Source of the DNA: Kitasatospora sp. MAP12-44
GTDB taxonomy: Bacteria > Actinomycetota > Actinomycetes > Streptomycetales > Streptomycetaceae
Reading direction: 5' to 3'
NCBI RefSeq assembly: GCF_029892095.1
Contig: NZ_JARZAE010000004.1
Span: 7,192,001 to 7,256,000 of the forward strand
DNA length: 64,000 nucleotides
The stretch's first letter is position 1. Every line of letters starts with the position of its first letter. A model generated the notes under the pieces. It saw only the letters and a list, made by a program, of their open reading frames with translations, had not been told where the DNA came from and did no database searches. Positions 47,163 through 55,451 of the stretch are shown piece by piece. The position numbers were made by a program, and so were the translations under genes.

Positions 47163-47348
47163 ATGCAGGCTGAACTGGTCGCGCGACAGGGCGACATCTG
47201 GGCGATCGACCTGTCCGCGGAGGACATGACGGTCGAGAGCCTCGACACCGCCACCCTGCTCGGGACCACGGGCTCGTTCGCGTGCGGTGCGTGCGCGAGC
47301 TGCCCGGTCTCGTCGGCGTCCACCGCCGGCACCATCGGGTCGGCGTGA
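47163..47348 (+). CDS. RiPP precursor peptide 4
   Basis: A 61-residue peptide from ATG 47163 (AAAGGAGAAAG upstream). The leader is different at its start (MQAELVARQGDIWAIDLSAE) but keeps IDLSAED and the LLGT boundary. The core has three Cys in ACGACASCPVSSASTAG and ends TIGSA, one residue shorter than its sisters. It is the Cys-richest core, and its spacing resembles thiopeptide cores more than the others do. A ~150-base stretch separates it from the protease gene. Confidence 0.88.
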   Translation: MQAELVARQGDIWAIDLSAEDMTVESLDTATLLGTTGSFACGACASCPVSSASTAGTIGSA

Positions 47349-47501
47349 ACCCCGAGGCCCACCTAACCGTCGGCGGGCTGACCCCCTAGGCCCACCGACC
47401 AGTGCCGCGCCGCCGGTTCGGCGATGGACAAGATCGCCGAACCGGTGGCGCGAGCCGTTCGGTGCCCAGGGCACCAGCCCAAGTATTCCAGGAGGGTGAG
47501 C

Positions 47502-48663
47502 ATGCGGCTCCAAACCGCACGAAAGACCCCCGTTGCCGGCGCAGTTCCGGCAGCCGCAGAAGATCAGAGCTGGATCGAGACCGAGCCCCTGTCCCTGCGA
47601 GACACCGTCGAGCAGCTGGAGGGCGCTGACGGCCGTCCCATGCTCTTCGACGTTGCGACCGGACGCTATGTGGCCATCTCCAAGGCCGGAACCGCCATCC
47701 TGAGCCTTCTCGACGGAGAAGCAACCGGCCGGAAGCTCATCGAACGGGTCATCGAAGTCGCTCCGGGCGACCCCGTTCGGATCGAGGAGGCGGTGGCCAG
47801 GTTCCTCGGTGAACTGCGTGACGTAGGCGTGCTTTCGGCCGAACCACCGCAGTCGAACCGCGGCAAGGGCCTGCGGCACCTTTCGCTGCGCCGCCGAACT
47901 CCACGCTGGCCGCTGACCCGGTCGGCGCACCACCTGCTCGAGCCGCTGGCCGCACGGCTCCGCGCCATCCCCATCCGCCTGTTGCTCGGACTGTGGTTCG
48001 TCAGCCTTGCGGTGGCAGCCGGGTGTGCAGGTCTCGCACTCAGCCGACACCCTTTCGGGATGCACTACTCGACCTGGTTCTGGGCTGCCATGGGAATCAT
48101 GGTGGTTCAGGTCGCGGTCCACGAGACCGGACACGCTCTGGTCTGCCAGTACTTTGGGCGTGCCGGTACGCGAGGCCGGCATCACCTTGATGCTCTACGT
48201 GATGCCGGTCGCCTATGTCGACCGCACCGACGCCTACCGGGTCAGGAGCCGGAGCGCGCGGGTGCTGATCGCCCTGGCGGGCCCGCTCAGTGACGTCTTC
48301 TGGGCCGGAGCGAGCGGGCTGGTGCTACTGACCACGCACGGAACCGCAGCCGAGATAGCCGCAGCCCTGCTGCAGATGCAGGTCCTGCTGATGATCGTCA
48401 ACCTCAATCCCCTGCTGCCCTCCGACGGCTACCACGCACTGGAGTCGGCGCTAGGCGCGGTCAACCTGCGCGGCCGGTCATTCGGCTACCTCCTGCACCT
48501 GGTGACGCGCAGCGAACTTCCCAGCCACCTACGCACGCTGGACCGCCGTCGCCGATTCGGCTATCTCGCCTTCGGCCTGGTCTGCTTCAGCTACGGCCTG
48601 ATCATGGCCGTCCTCATCCTGGCCTCCTGGTGGCGGCTGCTGGCCTCGGTGGTCGGGTCATGA
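47502..48663 (+). pseudogene. PqqD-M50 membrane protease, frameshifted
   Basis: Two frames together make one ~386-residue protein. From ATG 47502 (AGGAGGGTGAG) residues ~45-135 form a PqqD/RRE-like leader-binding domain (MLFDVATGRYVAISKAGTAI), then a site-2-protease-type M50 membrane peptidase begins with the zinc motif HETGH (His 207, Glu 208, His 211). Just after QYFG (about 48160) an extra G in GGG breaks the frame. The sequence resumes one frame over with VPVREAGITLMLYV and keeps the second zinc motif NLNPLLPSDGYHALE. The frameshift is real decay or a sequence error. If intact, it could process the leader or confer immunity. Confidence 0.78.
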
Positions 48664-51101
48664 CGGTCGCACCCTTCACCGTCCACCGAGTGAACGGTCT
48701 GCCGGTCGAGGCACTGGACGTCGAGCTGCCTCGCACCTGCGCACTGTTGGCAGAGCTCGCTGAGATCCAGGCCGTGCTGGACGAGTCGGCCGCTCCGCTC
48801 GGCGACGCGCTCTACAAACTGGTCCCACGACTGGACGACCACCCCGGGCTGCGGCGCAGTGCGCTCGCACTACGACGGTCGCTGCACAGCGGCAAGTCCT
48901 ACGCGCTCTCCGCCGAGCACCGCGCCGCGTTGGGCCACCGGCTCGGAGAAGAAGCAGAGTTGTTCAACCGCCAGCTGGACGGCCTCAGCCGAGCAGAGTC
49001 CCTGCGAAACGCGGTCACGGTCGCCTTCACGCAGGAGAGTGCGGCTGCGGGAGAACGGCTGCGCGAGCTGCTCGACCACCCCGCCTTCGCACAGGGCCTC
49101 GCACATGCCAGCCCTGATCTGCTGCGCCACCTCCGGCCGTCCGACCTCCGGCCGGGAACCAAGGCGGCCAGAGGAGTGCTCGCCTACGCCTCACGCGCCG
49201 CGACCAAGACGAGTCCCTTCTCCCGCTTCACAGCCCTCGCCCTGGACGGTGCCCGCGCCGACGGCAGTAGCCGGATCAGCGTGGCCCAACAGCACCTCCG
49301 TGCCTGGGTCGACCGGCTGGCGCGGGACGAGGAGTGCGCGGCGGCCTTCCGGGTCGAACCAAACCGCTCGGCGTGCACAGTCAATGGGCGACCGAGGCTG
49401 CTGGTCCCCACCGTCCGTTCCGGAACCGCGCTGGCCTGGCGAGCTGACACGGTGGTCGATGCCGCGCTCTACGCCGATGCTCTCAGTGCCCTCGCCTCCT
49501 GGCCGCAGCTGCCGGTGCAGGAGTTCCTTGCCCGACTGGGCGGCGACGACCCGTTCGGCTGCTACCTCCGGCTGCTGGACACCCAGTTGATCAGAGTGGT
49601 CCTGCCGTGGGCCTACGGCGCCCACGAGCCTCTGCCCGCCCTGGCCCGAGCCCTGGACACGGTCGCCACCGAAGCGGCTGCCGCAGCGGCGGCCACGGCC
49701 CGTGAAGTTCAGCGACGCACTGAGGCACTGGGCCACCTGGACGGACGGACTCGGCTGGCAGCAATGGCCGGCCTCAGCCTCGGCGCCGAGCCGCTCTCGG
49801 TGTACGAGGACGCAGTGGCGGATGTCGCCGTCGACTTCCCCACCGAGCACGTCCAGAAAGACCTGCGCGAGCTTGCACAGCTCACGCGACCCCATGTCTT
49901 CCGCAGCCATCTCTACGACTGGATGCTGGCCGAATTCGTCTCCCGCCACGGCACGGGCGGCCACTGCCCAGACGCCTACACCTTCCTGATGGAGCTGGCG
50001 TCGGCACCCGACTTCGGCCGACAGTTCGGGGCCGCGCTGATGGCCGACCGAGCCTGCTTCGGCACGGCCACCTCGCGAGCCTGGCTGCCGGTCTCGGCCA
50101 GCAGCGCCCCGCCCGCCACCACCGTGCTGTACCAGCTGAGCGCGACTGACGGCGGCCGCGTAAGCGACGGCGACTACCGGATGGTCGTCAACCAGTTCAA
50201 CCCAGGACTCGGGGGACTGGTCGCCCGCTTCCGCCGCCTACTGGACCCGACTGATGACGGCCCAGGGCTGTCCGGGAGACTGCGGGACTGGATCGAGAGT
50301 GCCTTCCCCGACGCACGACCCCACGAGATCTCCTTGTGCACAGACCTCAACAGCATGCAGCTGGACACCGTCGGAATCCTGCCCCCGTTCGCGTGGCCGG
50401 GCGAACCACCACACGTCCAAGCGCCGGCGGGACTCGCGCAGCTGCAGCTGCGCCACGAGCCGGACACGAACACCCTGCTGCTGACCGACAGCCAGGGAGA
50501 CCCCGTAGCCCCGGTCTATCTCGGGGTCGTCCCCGCGCACCTGATGTCGGGACCGGTCCGCCTGCTGCTCTGTCTGGCGGACCCCTGGGTGAACGGAGCC
50601 ATCCACCTGAACTGCAGCCACAGCCCGCTGGAGATCCTGCCGCCACCCGGCGAGCAGCTCGAAGGAGAGCCGGCCCGAACTCACGGTCGGCTGATGCTGC
50701 GCCGCCGCACCTGGCGCCTGGCGCCGAATCTGCTGCCAACCCCAGAAAAGGGCGAACAGCCACACGAGTTCTTCGCCCGGATGGATACCTGGCGCCGTGC
50801 CCACCAGCTTCCGGACGAAGTGTTCCTCACCCTGGAAAGCGGCGGTCCCATGAGCGACTACGCGGGCCGCAAGCCTTCCTGGCTCTCCTTCCGCAGCTCG
50901 CACGCCGTCCTCGCCGCCGCGGGCAACCCCCGGCTGGCGAACGCCACGGCGATTCGCCTCTCGGAAGCCGTGCCCGCCCGCGACAGCCACTGGGTGCGGG
51001 ACAGGGAAGGGCTCCACCGCGCTACCGAGCACGTCTCCCTCCTCTGCTGGGGCCGGCCCACCCCCGGCCGCGCCTCCGCCCAAGGTGAGGGGAACGCATG
51101 A
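48660..51101 (+). CDS. LanB-type dehydratase, glutamylation domain protein
   Basis: The 813-residue protein corresponds to the N-terminal (tRNA-Glu-dependent Ser/Thr glutamylation) part of class I lanthipeptide dehydratases, encoded separately as in thiopeptide and goadsporin clusters. The signature region ASRAATKTSPFSRFTALAL lies near residue 185, and VFRSHLYDWMLAEFVSRHG and YRMVVNQFNPGLGGL follow further on. It starts at ATG 48660, overlapping the protease stop (ATGA). The elimination domain is the next gene, overlapping by 4 bases. Confidence 0.92.
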   Translation: MTVAPFTVHRVNGLPVEALDVELPRTCALLAELAEIQAVLDESAAPLGDALYKLVPRLDDHPGLRRSALALRRSLHSGKSYALSAEHRAALGHRLGEEAELFNRQLDGLSRAESLRNAVTVAFTQESAAAGERLRELLDHPAFAQGLAHASPDLLRHLRPSDLRPGTKAARGVLAYASRAATKTSPFSRFTALALDGARADGSSRISVAQQHLRAWVDRLARDEECAAAFRVEPNRSACTVNGRPRLLVPTVRSGTALAWRADTVVDAALYADALSALASWPQLPVQEFLARLGGDDPFGCYLRLLDTQLIRVVLPWAYGAHEPLPALARALDTVATEAAAAAAATAREVQRRTEALGHLDGRTRLAAMAGLSLGAEPLSVYEDAVADVAVDFPTEHVQKDLRELAQLTRPHVFRSHLYDWMLAEFVSRHGTGGHCPDAYTFLMELASAPDFGRQFGAALMADRACFGTATSRAWLPVSASSAPPATTVLYQLSATDGGRVSDGDYRMVVNQFNPGLGGLVARFRRLLDPTDDGPGLSGRLRDWIESAFPDARPHEISLCTDLNSMQLDTVGILPPFAWPGEPPHVQAPAGLAQLQLRHEPDTNTLLLTDSQGDPVAPVYLGVVPAHLMSGPVRLLLCLADPWVNGAIHLNCSHSPLEILPPPGEQLEGEPARTHGRLMLRRRTWRLAPNLLPTPEKGEQPHEFFARMDTWRRAHQLPDEVFLTLESGGPMSDYAGRKPSWLSFRSSHAVLAAAGNPRLANATAIRLSEAVPARDSHWVRDREGLHRATEHVSLLCWGRPTPGRASAQGEGNA

Positions 51102-52018
51102 CCATCACTGAAGACACCACGCTCCGGGCCTGGCCGGACCAGCCAGGCTGGTGGTACGCGCGCCTGTATCCGGGAGGACTCGACCGCCTGGACCTCGCCG
51201 TCCAGACGCTGCTGCCCGAACTGTTGCCCATAGTCAGCGGTGGCGGGGCGCACCGCTGGTTCTTCATCCGGTACACCGACTGGAACGGCCCACATCTGCG
51301 CCTGCGCGTCCATGGGCAGCGGGCCCTGCTTGACCACCTGCAACGGGAACTGCCGAGCATGGCGAAGTCGTGCGCGGAGATCGCCGCACAGCCTTGCGAG
51401 CCCCATGCCTCGCTGGTGCCCTTGGACGCGAGCCTGTTCAAGGGCCGGCATACGGGGTTGGACACCGCTCTGTACGAGCCCGAACTCGACAAATACGGCG
51501 GGCCGCAAGGCGTGGACGCAGCGGAGCTCCTGTTCACGCGGTCCAGCGAGCTGGCACTGAAGGCCAATACGTTGGCGAAGACATCGGACCGGGCTGCGCT
51601 CACCGTGCTGCTGATGCGCGCTTCCGTGGCGGTGGTCCAGCGGATGCACGGGATCCGACCCGGCAGCCCGAGCTCAGCAGACTACTGGGAGCGCCACCTC
51701 TACTGGTGGACGTGTGACGCCGGCACCGAGGCGGAGCGCCTGCGTGATGGGCTGCGACAGCAGGCGAAGGAAGAACAAGCCATTCTCCAGGGACTGGAGC
51801 GACTGTCCGCGGACACCTGGACACTCTCCCGGGTAGCGGACTGGTCCGCAGCGGTGACTGCGTACCTCGAGCAAGCGGCCACCACCGCCGTGCCGCGCAC
51901 TCCTGGACACCTGATCTTCCATCAAAACCACATGATGGCCAACCGATTGGGAATCCTTCCTCGAGAAGAAGCACTCCTCGGCATCATCGCCGCGAACTAT
52001 AAAGGTGGCTCCCCATGA
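51098..52018 (+). CDS. SpaB_C/thiopeptide-type biosynthesis domain protein
   Basis: The 306-residue protein matches the thiopeptide-type bacteriocin biosynthesis domain, covering Glu-elimination enzymes and the related [4+2] pyridine synthases. Motifs seen: RWFFIRYTDWNGPHLRLRV near residue 55, YEPELDKYGGPQGVDAAE near 127 and the C-terminal FHQNHMMANRLGILPREE. Because it is the only such protein here and is coupled to the glutamylation protein (GTGA/ATGA-type overlap), I favour the eliminase role. A cyclase cannot be excluded from sequence alone. Confidence 0.88.
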   Translation: MTITEDTTLRAWPDQPGWWYARLYPGGLDRLDLAVQTLLPELLPIVSGGGAHRWFFIRYTDWNGPHLRLRVHGQRALLDHLQRELPSMAKSCAEIAAQPCEPHASLVPLDASLFKGRHTGLDTALYEPELDKYGGPQGVDAAELLFTRSSELALKANTLAKTSDRAALTVLLMRASVAVVQRMHGIRPGSPSSADYWERHLYWWTCDAGTEAERLRDGLRQQAKEEQAILQGLERLSADTWTLSRVADWSAAVTAYLEQAATTAVPRTPGHLIFHQNHMMANRLGILPREEALLGIIAANYKGGSP

Positions 52019-52206
52019 ACGATGCGCGCACACGTACCGGAGGATCGCTGCTCCTGGCCTTCGCGCTCCTGGCGCTGGCCTTCTGCGCCATCGCGCTCGC
52101 AGTGGTGCTGCACAAGATCCTGACCACGGTACTGCTGACGGTGTGTGCGGCCGGGTTGATTGCCGCAGGCGTACGACTCCTGGCCAGGACGGGCAGGGCG
52201 CGCTGA
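52015..52206 (+). CDS. Small two-helix membrane protein ending the RiPP operon
   Basis: A 63-residue protein with two hydrophobic helices (LLLAFALLALAFCAIALAVV and LTTVLLTVCAAGLIAAGVRL) and basic ends. ATG 52015 overlaps the SpaB_C stop. It has no recognised family. Its size, location and topology fit a dedicated immunity protein or exporter accessory, which is inference only. Confidence 0.65.
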   Translation: MNDARTRTGGSLLLAFALLALAFCAIALAVVLHKILTTVLLTVCAAGLIAAGVRLLARTGRAR

Positions 52207-52209
52207 GCG

Positions 52210-52628
52210 GAACCTGTACAGGCGGCGCCGTCGCGTGGTGTCGAGCACCAGGAACGCGATGTCCTGCTTGCCGTCAAGGAACAGGTCGCTGCGGATCTGC
52301 CGCTCGTCGGCGGGCTGCCCGCGGCAGGCATCGACCGCGATGACGCACGGGATCCCGTTGTCTCGACGACCGAGAGCGCGGCGAGCCCGTCCGCGGGGCG
52401 GTGCACGTCGACCAGGACGACAGAGCCGATCGCGTCGCGCAGCAGTTCGTCCCAACGCCGCCGCAGCCGGGCGCCGGCCGGGGTCCCGAGCAGCAGGACG
52501 GCGGCGCCCTCCAGGGTGATCCGGCCGACAGCCAGGGCCACGGTCGCGTCCGGATCCGCCGCGTCGATGACCACGCCGCGACCAGCCAGAACTACGCCGT
52601 CCACAGCGCCGTTACGTTCTTCGAACAC
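52210..52628 (-). pseudogene. Decayed CvnD/MglA-like GTPase
   Basis: On the minus strand two frames resemble the small GTPases of streptomycete conservon operons. The upstream frame has TVALAVGRITLEGAAVLLL then GTPAGARLRRRWDELLRDAI and GSVVLVDVHRPADGL. Near 52370 the match moves to another frame: RRDNGIPCVIAVDACRG and FLVLDTTRRRRLYRF. The N-terminal P-loop region is missing and the NxxD-like position is altered, so it cannot be functional. It is orphaned, with no roadblock or histidine-kinase partner, and likely marks an insertion junction after the RiPP operon. Confidence 0.7.
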
Positions 52629-52732
52629 GGACTCGCGAACCGCGAACGGACGTAAAACGCAACGGTATTGGTGTAAAGTTATTATACTTTGAGCTTGATC
52701 CTGTGATGGTCGCGGCGCGTCATGGTGGGGGT

Positions 52733-53194
52733 ATGGAAATGGTCGACCTGAACTTCGAGCGAAAAGTCAATCCGTGGCTCTTCGACAGCTCAGGCAATCT
52801 TACCGAGCAAGCGAAGAAGCAGTTCCCCGAACTCGCGGGTGACACCGGCCCGGTAGCGATCAGTTCGAGCAGCGGCGGCAACGGTGGTGGCAGCACAACT
52901 GTCACGGTGAGTACCACCGCCCTGGAGACCGCCGGCCAGAACGCGACCACACTTCGGACGACCCTGCACACCGAGTGCGACAAGCCGTGGACGAACGTCG
53001 GTCCCGCTGTCGGGGCGCTGCAGGGCTGGCAGAGCAGCACGGCCCTCTACAACGCCTGGGCGACCTGGGAGTCCCAGGTTCAGGCACTGGCAGCACGCCT
53101 CGACGCCGTCGCGCAGAACCTGCACACCACCGCTCAGAACTACAACACCGCCGAGAGCGACAACCGAGGCCGCTTCGGCGTCCAGGCGAGCTGA
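52733..53194 (+). CDS. WXG100-like protein
   Basis: The 153-residue product begins at ATG 52733 after GGTGGGGG. A Gly/Ser-rich linker (SSSSGGNGGGSTTVTVS) separates an N-terminal ~45-residue segment from a ~100-residue helical hairpin centred on the turn ALQGWQSSTALYNAW, close to the W-x-G turn of Esx/WXG100 proteins exported by type VII secretion. The upstream 60 bases are AT-rich (GTGTAAAGTTATTATACTTT), a likely promoter. It is followed after 3 bases by a large partner gene. No EccC or other T7SS core gene is in the window. Confidence 0.68.
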   Translation: MEMVDLNFERKVNPWLFDSSGNLTEQAKKQFPELAGDTGPVAISSSSGGNGGGSTTVTVSTTALETAGQNATTLRTTLHTECDKPWTNVGPAVGALQGWQSSTALYNAWATWESQVQALAARLDAVAQNLHTTAQNYNTAESDNRGRFGVQAS

Positions 53195-53197
53195 CCC

Positions 53198-55450
53198 ATG
53201 GTGACCTTCGACGAACTCCAGAACACCGACCTCGGCAGTCTCGATGGCGCCGCCTCAGACTTCGAGGCGCTGGTCCGCAACTGGGACCTGTCCACCCAGC
53301 TGCAGAGCACGGTCATCGGCACGTTGCAGGGCTGCGGCTGGACCGGCCCGGCAGCCGAGGCCTGTGCCGGTTCGCTGACCGACGTCCGCAACCAGATCGA
53401 CATGGCCTTCGAGGAGGCCAGCGGCCTCGCCAAGGCCCTGCGCGACGCGCACACCGAGTTCGCGGGGGCGCAGAAGGCCCTGCAGACCGCGGTGCAGTCG
53501 GGCACCCAGGAGGGCCTGACGATCGACTCGTCAGGTGCCGTCCACTGGCCGCCCGCCACCAACGACGCGGACAAGAATGACCCGCAGTACGGTCCGACCT
53601 GGCAGGGCAAAGCCGACGGGATCCACCAGCAGATCCAGGCGGCGCTGGACCGTGCCACCACGGCCGACCAGGGCCTGGCGTACACCGTCGGTGCGGATAC
53701 GGGCATCAGCACCCAGAGCTTCAACTGCTCGCCGGTGGCCGGACTGGAGGCCGGCGAGGTCAAGCAGGCCGCCGACCTGCTGAGCCTGGGCAGCAAGGCC
53801 ACCGACGCCCAAGTCGCCCAACTGAACGCGATCCTGAAGGCGCACGCCAACGACCCGCAGTTCAACACGGACTTCTACAACACGCTGGGCCCGGAAGGCT
53901 TCCTGAAGTCGTACGGCGCGATGGGCGAGTACAGCTTCTACGGCACGCCCAGCAAGGACGCCCTCACCCAGCTCCAGAGCAACCTCGGCACGGCGCTGGC
54001 CAGCGCGACCAACACCCAGAACGTGCCGCACCTGTCCGACGCCTGGGAAGCCGGTCTGCGCAAGGCGGGTGCCACGCAGTACCAGCTGCTGCCCGACCAG
54101 TTGCAGGGCGGCAATCTGTACGGCTACCAGATCCTGTCCAACATCCTGCGGACCGGCAACTACGACGCGCACTTCCTGCAGCCGATCGCCGAGCACATGA
54201 CCCAGCTCAGTGAGCAGGACCCCAGCATGTGGGAGGACGCGGTCATCAAGGCCAACCCCCTGCAGCAGACCTTGTTCCTCGGCCCGGGGGACGGCGGCCT
54301 CAACCCGATGTCGGGAATGCTGGAGGCCCTCGGGCACAGCCCAGACGCGGCGACGAAGTTCTTCTCCGACCACCCGACGCTGTACAACCAGGACGGGACG
54401 GTCAAGGCAGTCACCAGCGACAGCAACAACTACCTCGCGAAGCTCACGGATCCCGGCTACAACTCCGTCCTCCAGGACATCACGACCAAGGACGCCACCC
54501 AGGGCGGCAAGGCCTGCGACCTGGAGGCAACCGCGCTCGGTCACGCGCTCGAAGCGGCGACCATCGGCCAGCCCTACAACGCCGAGGGCGTGCCGTACCC
54601 GCTGCACACTCCTGCCATGACCTCGGTCATGAACCAGGTAGTGCACCAGTTCGGCAGCAGTGACGGACCCACGTTGATCACTGGGAACAGTGCCGTCTTC
54701 CACTCGATGAACACCAGCCTCGGCCACATGACCGCTGCCTACATGGGTGAGGTGCAGACGGCGTTCAACGGCACGGCGGACAAGCTGCCGCTGTATGAGA
54801 CCCCAGCGGATCCCAGTAATCCACAGCCGCAACTGGATCCATCGGCCACCGCTCGGCTCCTCGGGGCGCTCGGCCACGACCCCGACGCCTATGGCACGAT
54901 CGCACAGGCACAACAGGCCTACAGCACAGCTCATGTGCACGACATCATGCTCCACGCCAGTGACCACAAGTACCTGGACGACGCGGTGTCGAACGCGGCC
55001 CGCCCGGGCGGTACGGTGGCAGCGCTTATCACCGGCGGAAAGTCGGACGCGATCTACCAGCAGCACCAGCAGAGCGACGCGGCCTACAACAAGGCGATCG
55101 ACCGCGACTCGGGCTGGGCGCAGAAAGTCTGGGACATGACGGGCGGCGGCAAGGTCGGCGATCTGCCCGGCGGCAGCGCGATCAACACGAAGGCCACTGG
55201 AATCATCCAGAGCGTGGCCTCCTGCTACAAGGTCGACACAAACGGGCTGGCGTCCGATCAGGTCCTCCAGGCCAGTGGCGCTGCCGAGACCGGGGCCGGT
55301 AATGCCGCTCAGAACGCGGTCCTGTCAGCAGCTCAGTCGCTGAACATGAACACCACCGATGCCAACGACCTGGCCAGCAACGCGTTCAACGGTGCCAGGG
55401 ATGGTTTTGATGACGGCGCCGCAAAGTATCTCCTGGGCGTAAAGAACTGA
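53198..55450 (+). CDS. Large WXG-like (LXG-type) protein, function unknown
   Basis: The 750-residue protein starts with a WXG-like helical hairpin (CGWTGPAAEACAGSLTDVRN, residues ~45-65). The remaining ~600 residues are rich in Asn, Gln, Thr and Asp and contain no domain I recognise. It resembles long streptomycete proteins encoded behind WXG100 genes, some of which are secreted or toxin-like. ATG 53198 lies 3 bases after the WXG100 gene and 1 base ahead of the next gene, so the three form an operon. Whether it is a T7SS substrate is inference. Confidence 0.65.
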   Translation: MVTFDELQNTDLGSLDGAASDFEALVRNWDLSTQLQSTVIGTLQGCGWTGPAAEACAGSLTDVRNQIDMAFEEASGLAKALRDAHTEFAGAQKALQTAVQSGTQEGLTIDSSGAVHWPPATNDADKNDPQYGPTWQGKADGIHQQIQAALDRATTADQGLAYTVGADTGISTQSFNCSPVAGLEAGEVKQAADLLSLGSKATDAQVAQLNAILKAHANDPQFNTDFYNTLGPEGFLKSYGAMGEYSFYGTPSKDALTQLQSNLGTALASATNTQNVPHLSDAWEAGLRKAGATQYQLLPDQLQGGNLYGYQILSNILRTGNYDAHFLQPIAEHMTQLSEQDPSMWEDAVIKANPLQQTLFLGPGDGGLNPMSGMLEALGHSPDAATKFFSDHPTLYNQDGTVKAVTSDSNNYLAKLTDPGYNSVLQDITTKDATQGGKACDLEATALGHALEAATIGQPYNAEGVPYPLHTPAMTSVMNQVVHQFGSSDGPTLITGNSAVFHSMNTSLGHMTAAYMGEVQTAFNGTADKLPLYETPADPSNPQPQLDPSATARLLGALGHDPDAYGTIAQAQQAYSTAHVHDIMLHASDHKYLDDAVSNAARPGGTVAALITGGKSDAIYQQHQQSDAAYNKAIDRDSGWAQKVWDMTGGGKVGDLPGGSAINTKATGIIQSVASCYKVDTNGLASDQVLQASGAAETGAGNAAQNAVLSAAQSLNMNTTDANDLASNAFNGARDGFDDGAAKYLLGVKN

Positions 55451-55451
55451 C

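Larger units (their letters stand above)
39613..52206 (+). other. Azole/dehydroamino-acid RiPP (thiopeptide/goadsporin-like) gene cluster
   Basis: Twelve co-directional genes plus a frameshifted protease gene: ABC ATPase and permease, YcaO cyclodehydratase, zinc-ribbon leader-binding partner, E1-like/SagB dehydrogenase, nitroreductase-like protein, four precursors, PqqD-M50 protease (frameshifted), LanB N-terminal-type dehydratase, SpaB_C protein and a two-helix membrane protein. Most neighbours overlap by 4 bases, indicating one operon. The set predicts azoles (YcaO plus dehydrogenase) and dehydroalanines (LanB with tRNA-Glu). Only one SpaB_C protein is present, so whether a pyridine macrocycle forms is uncertain. 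Confidence 0.85.
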
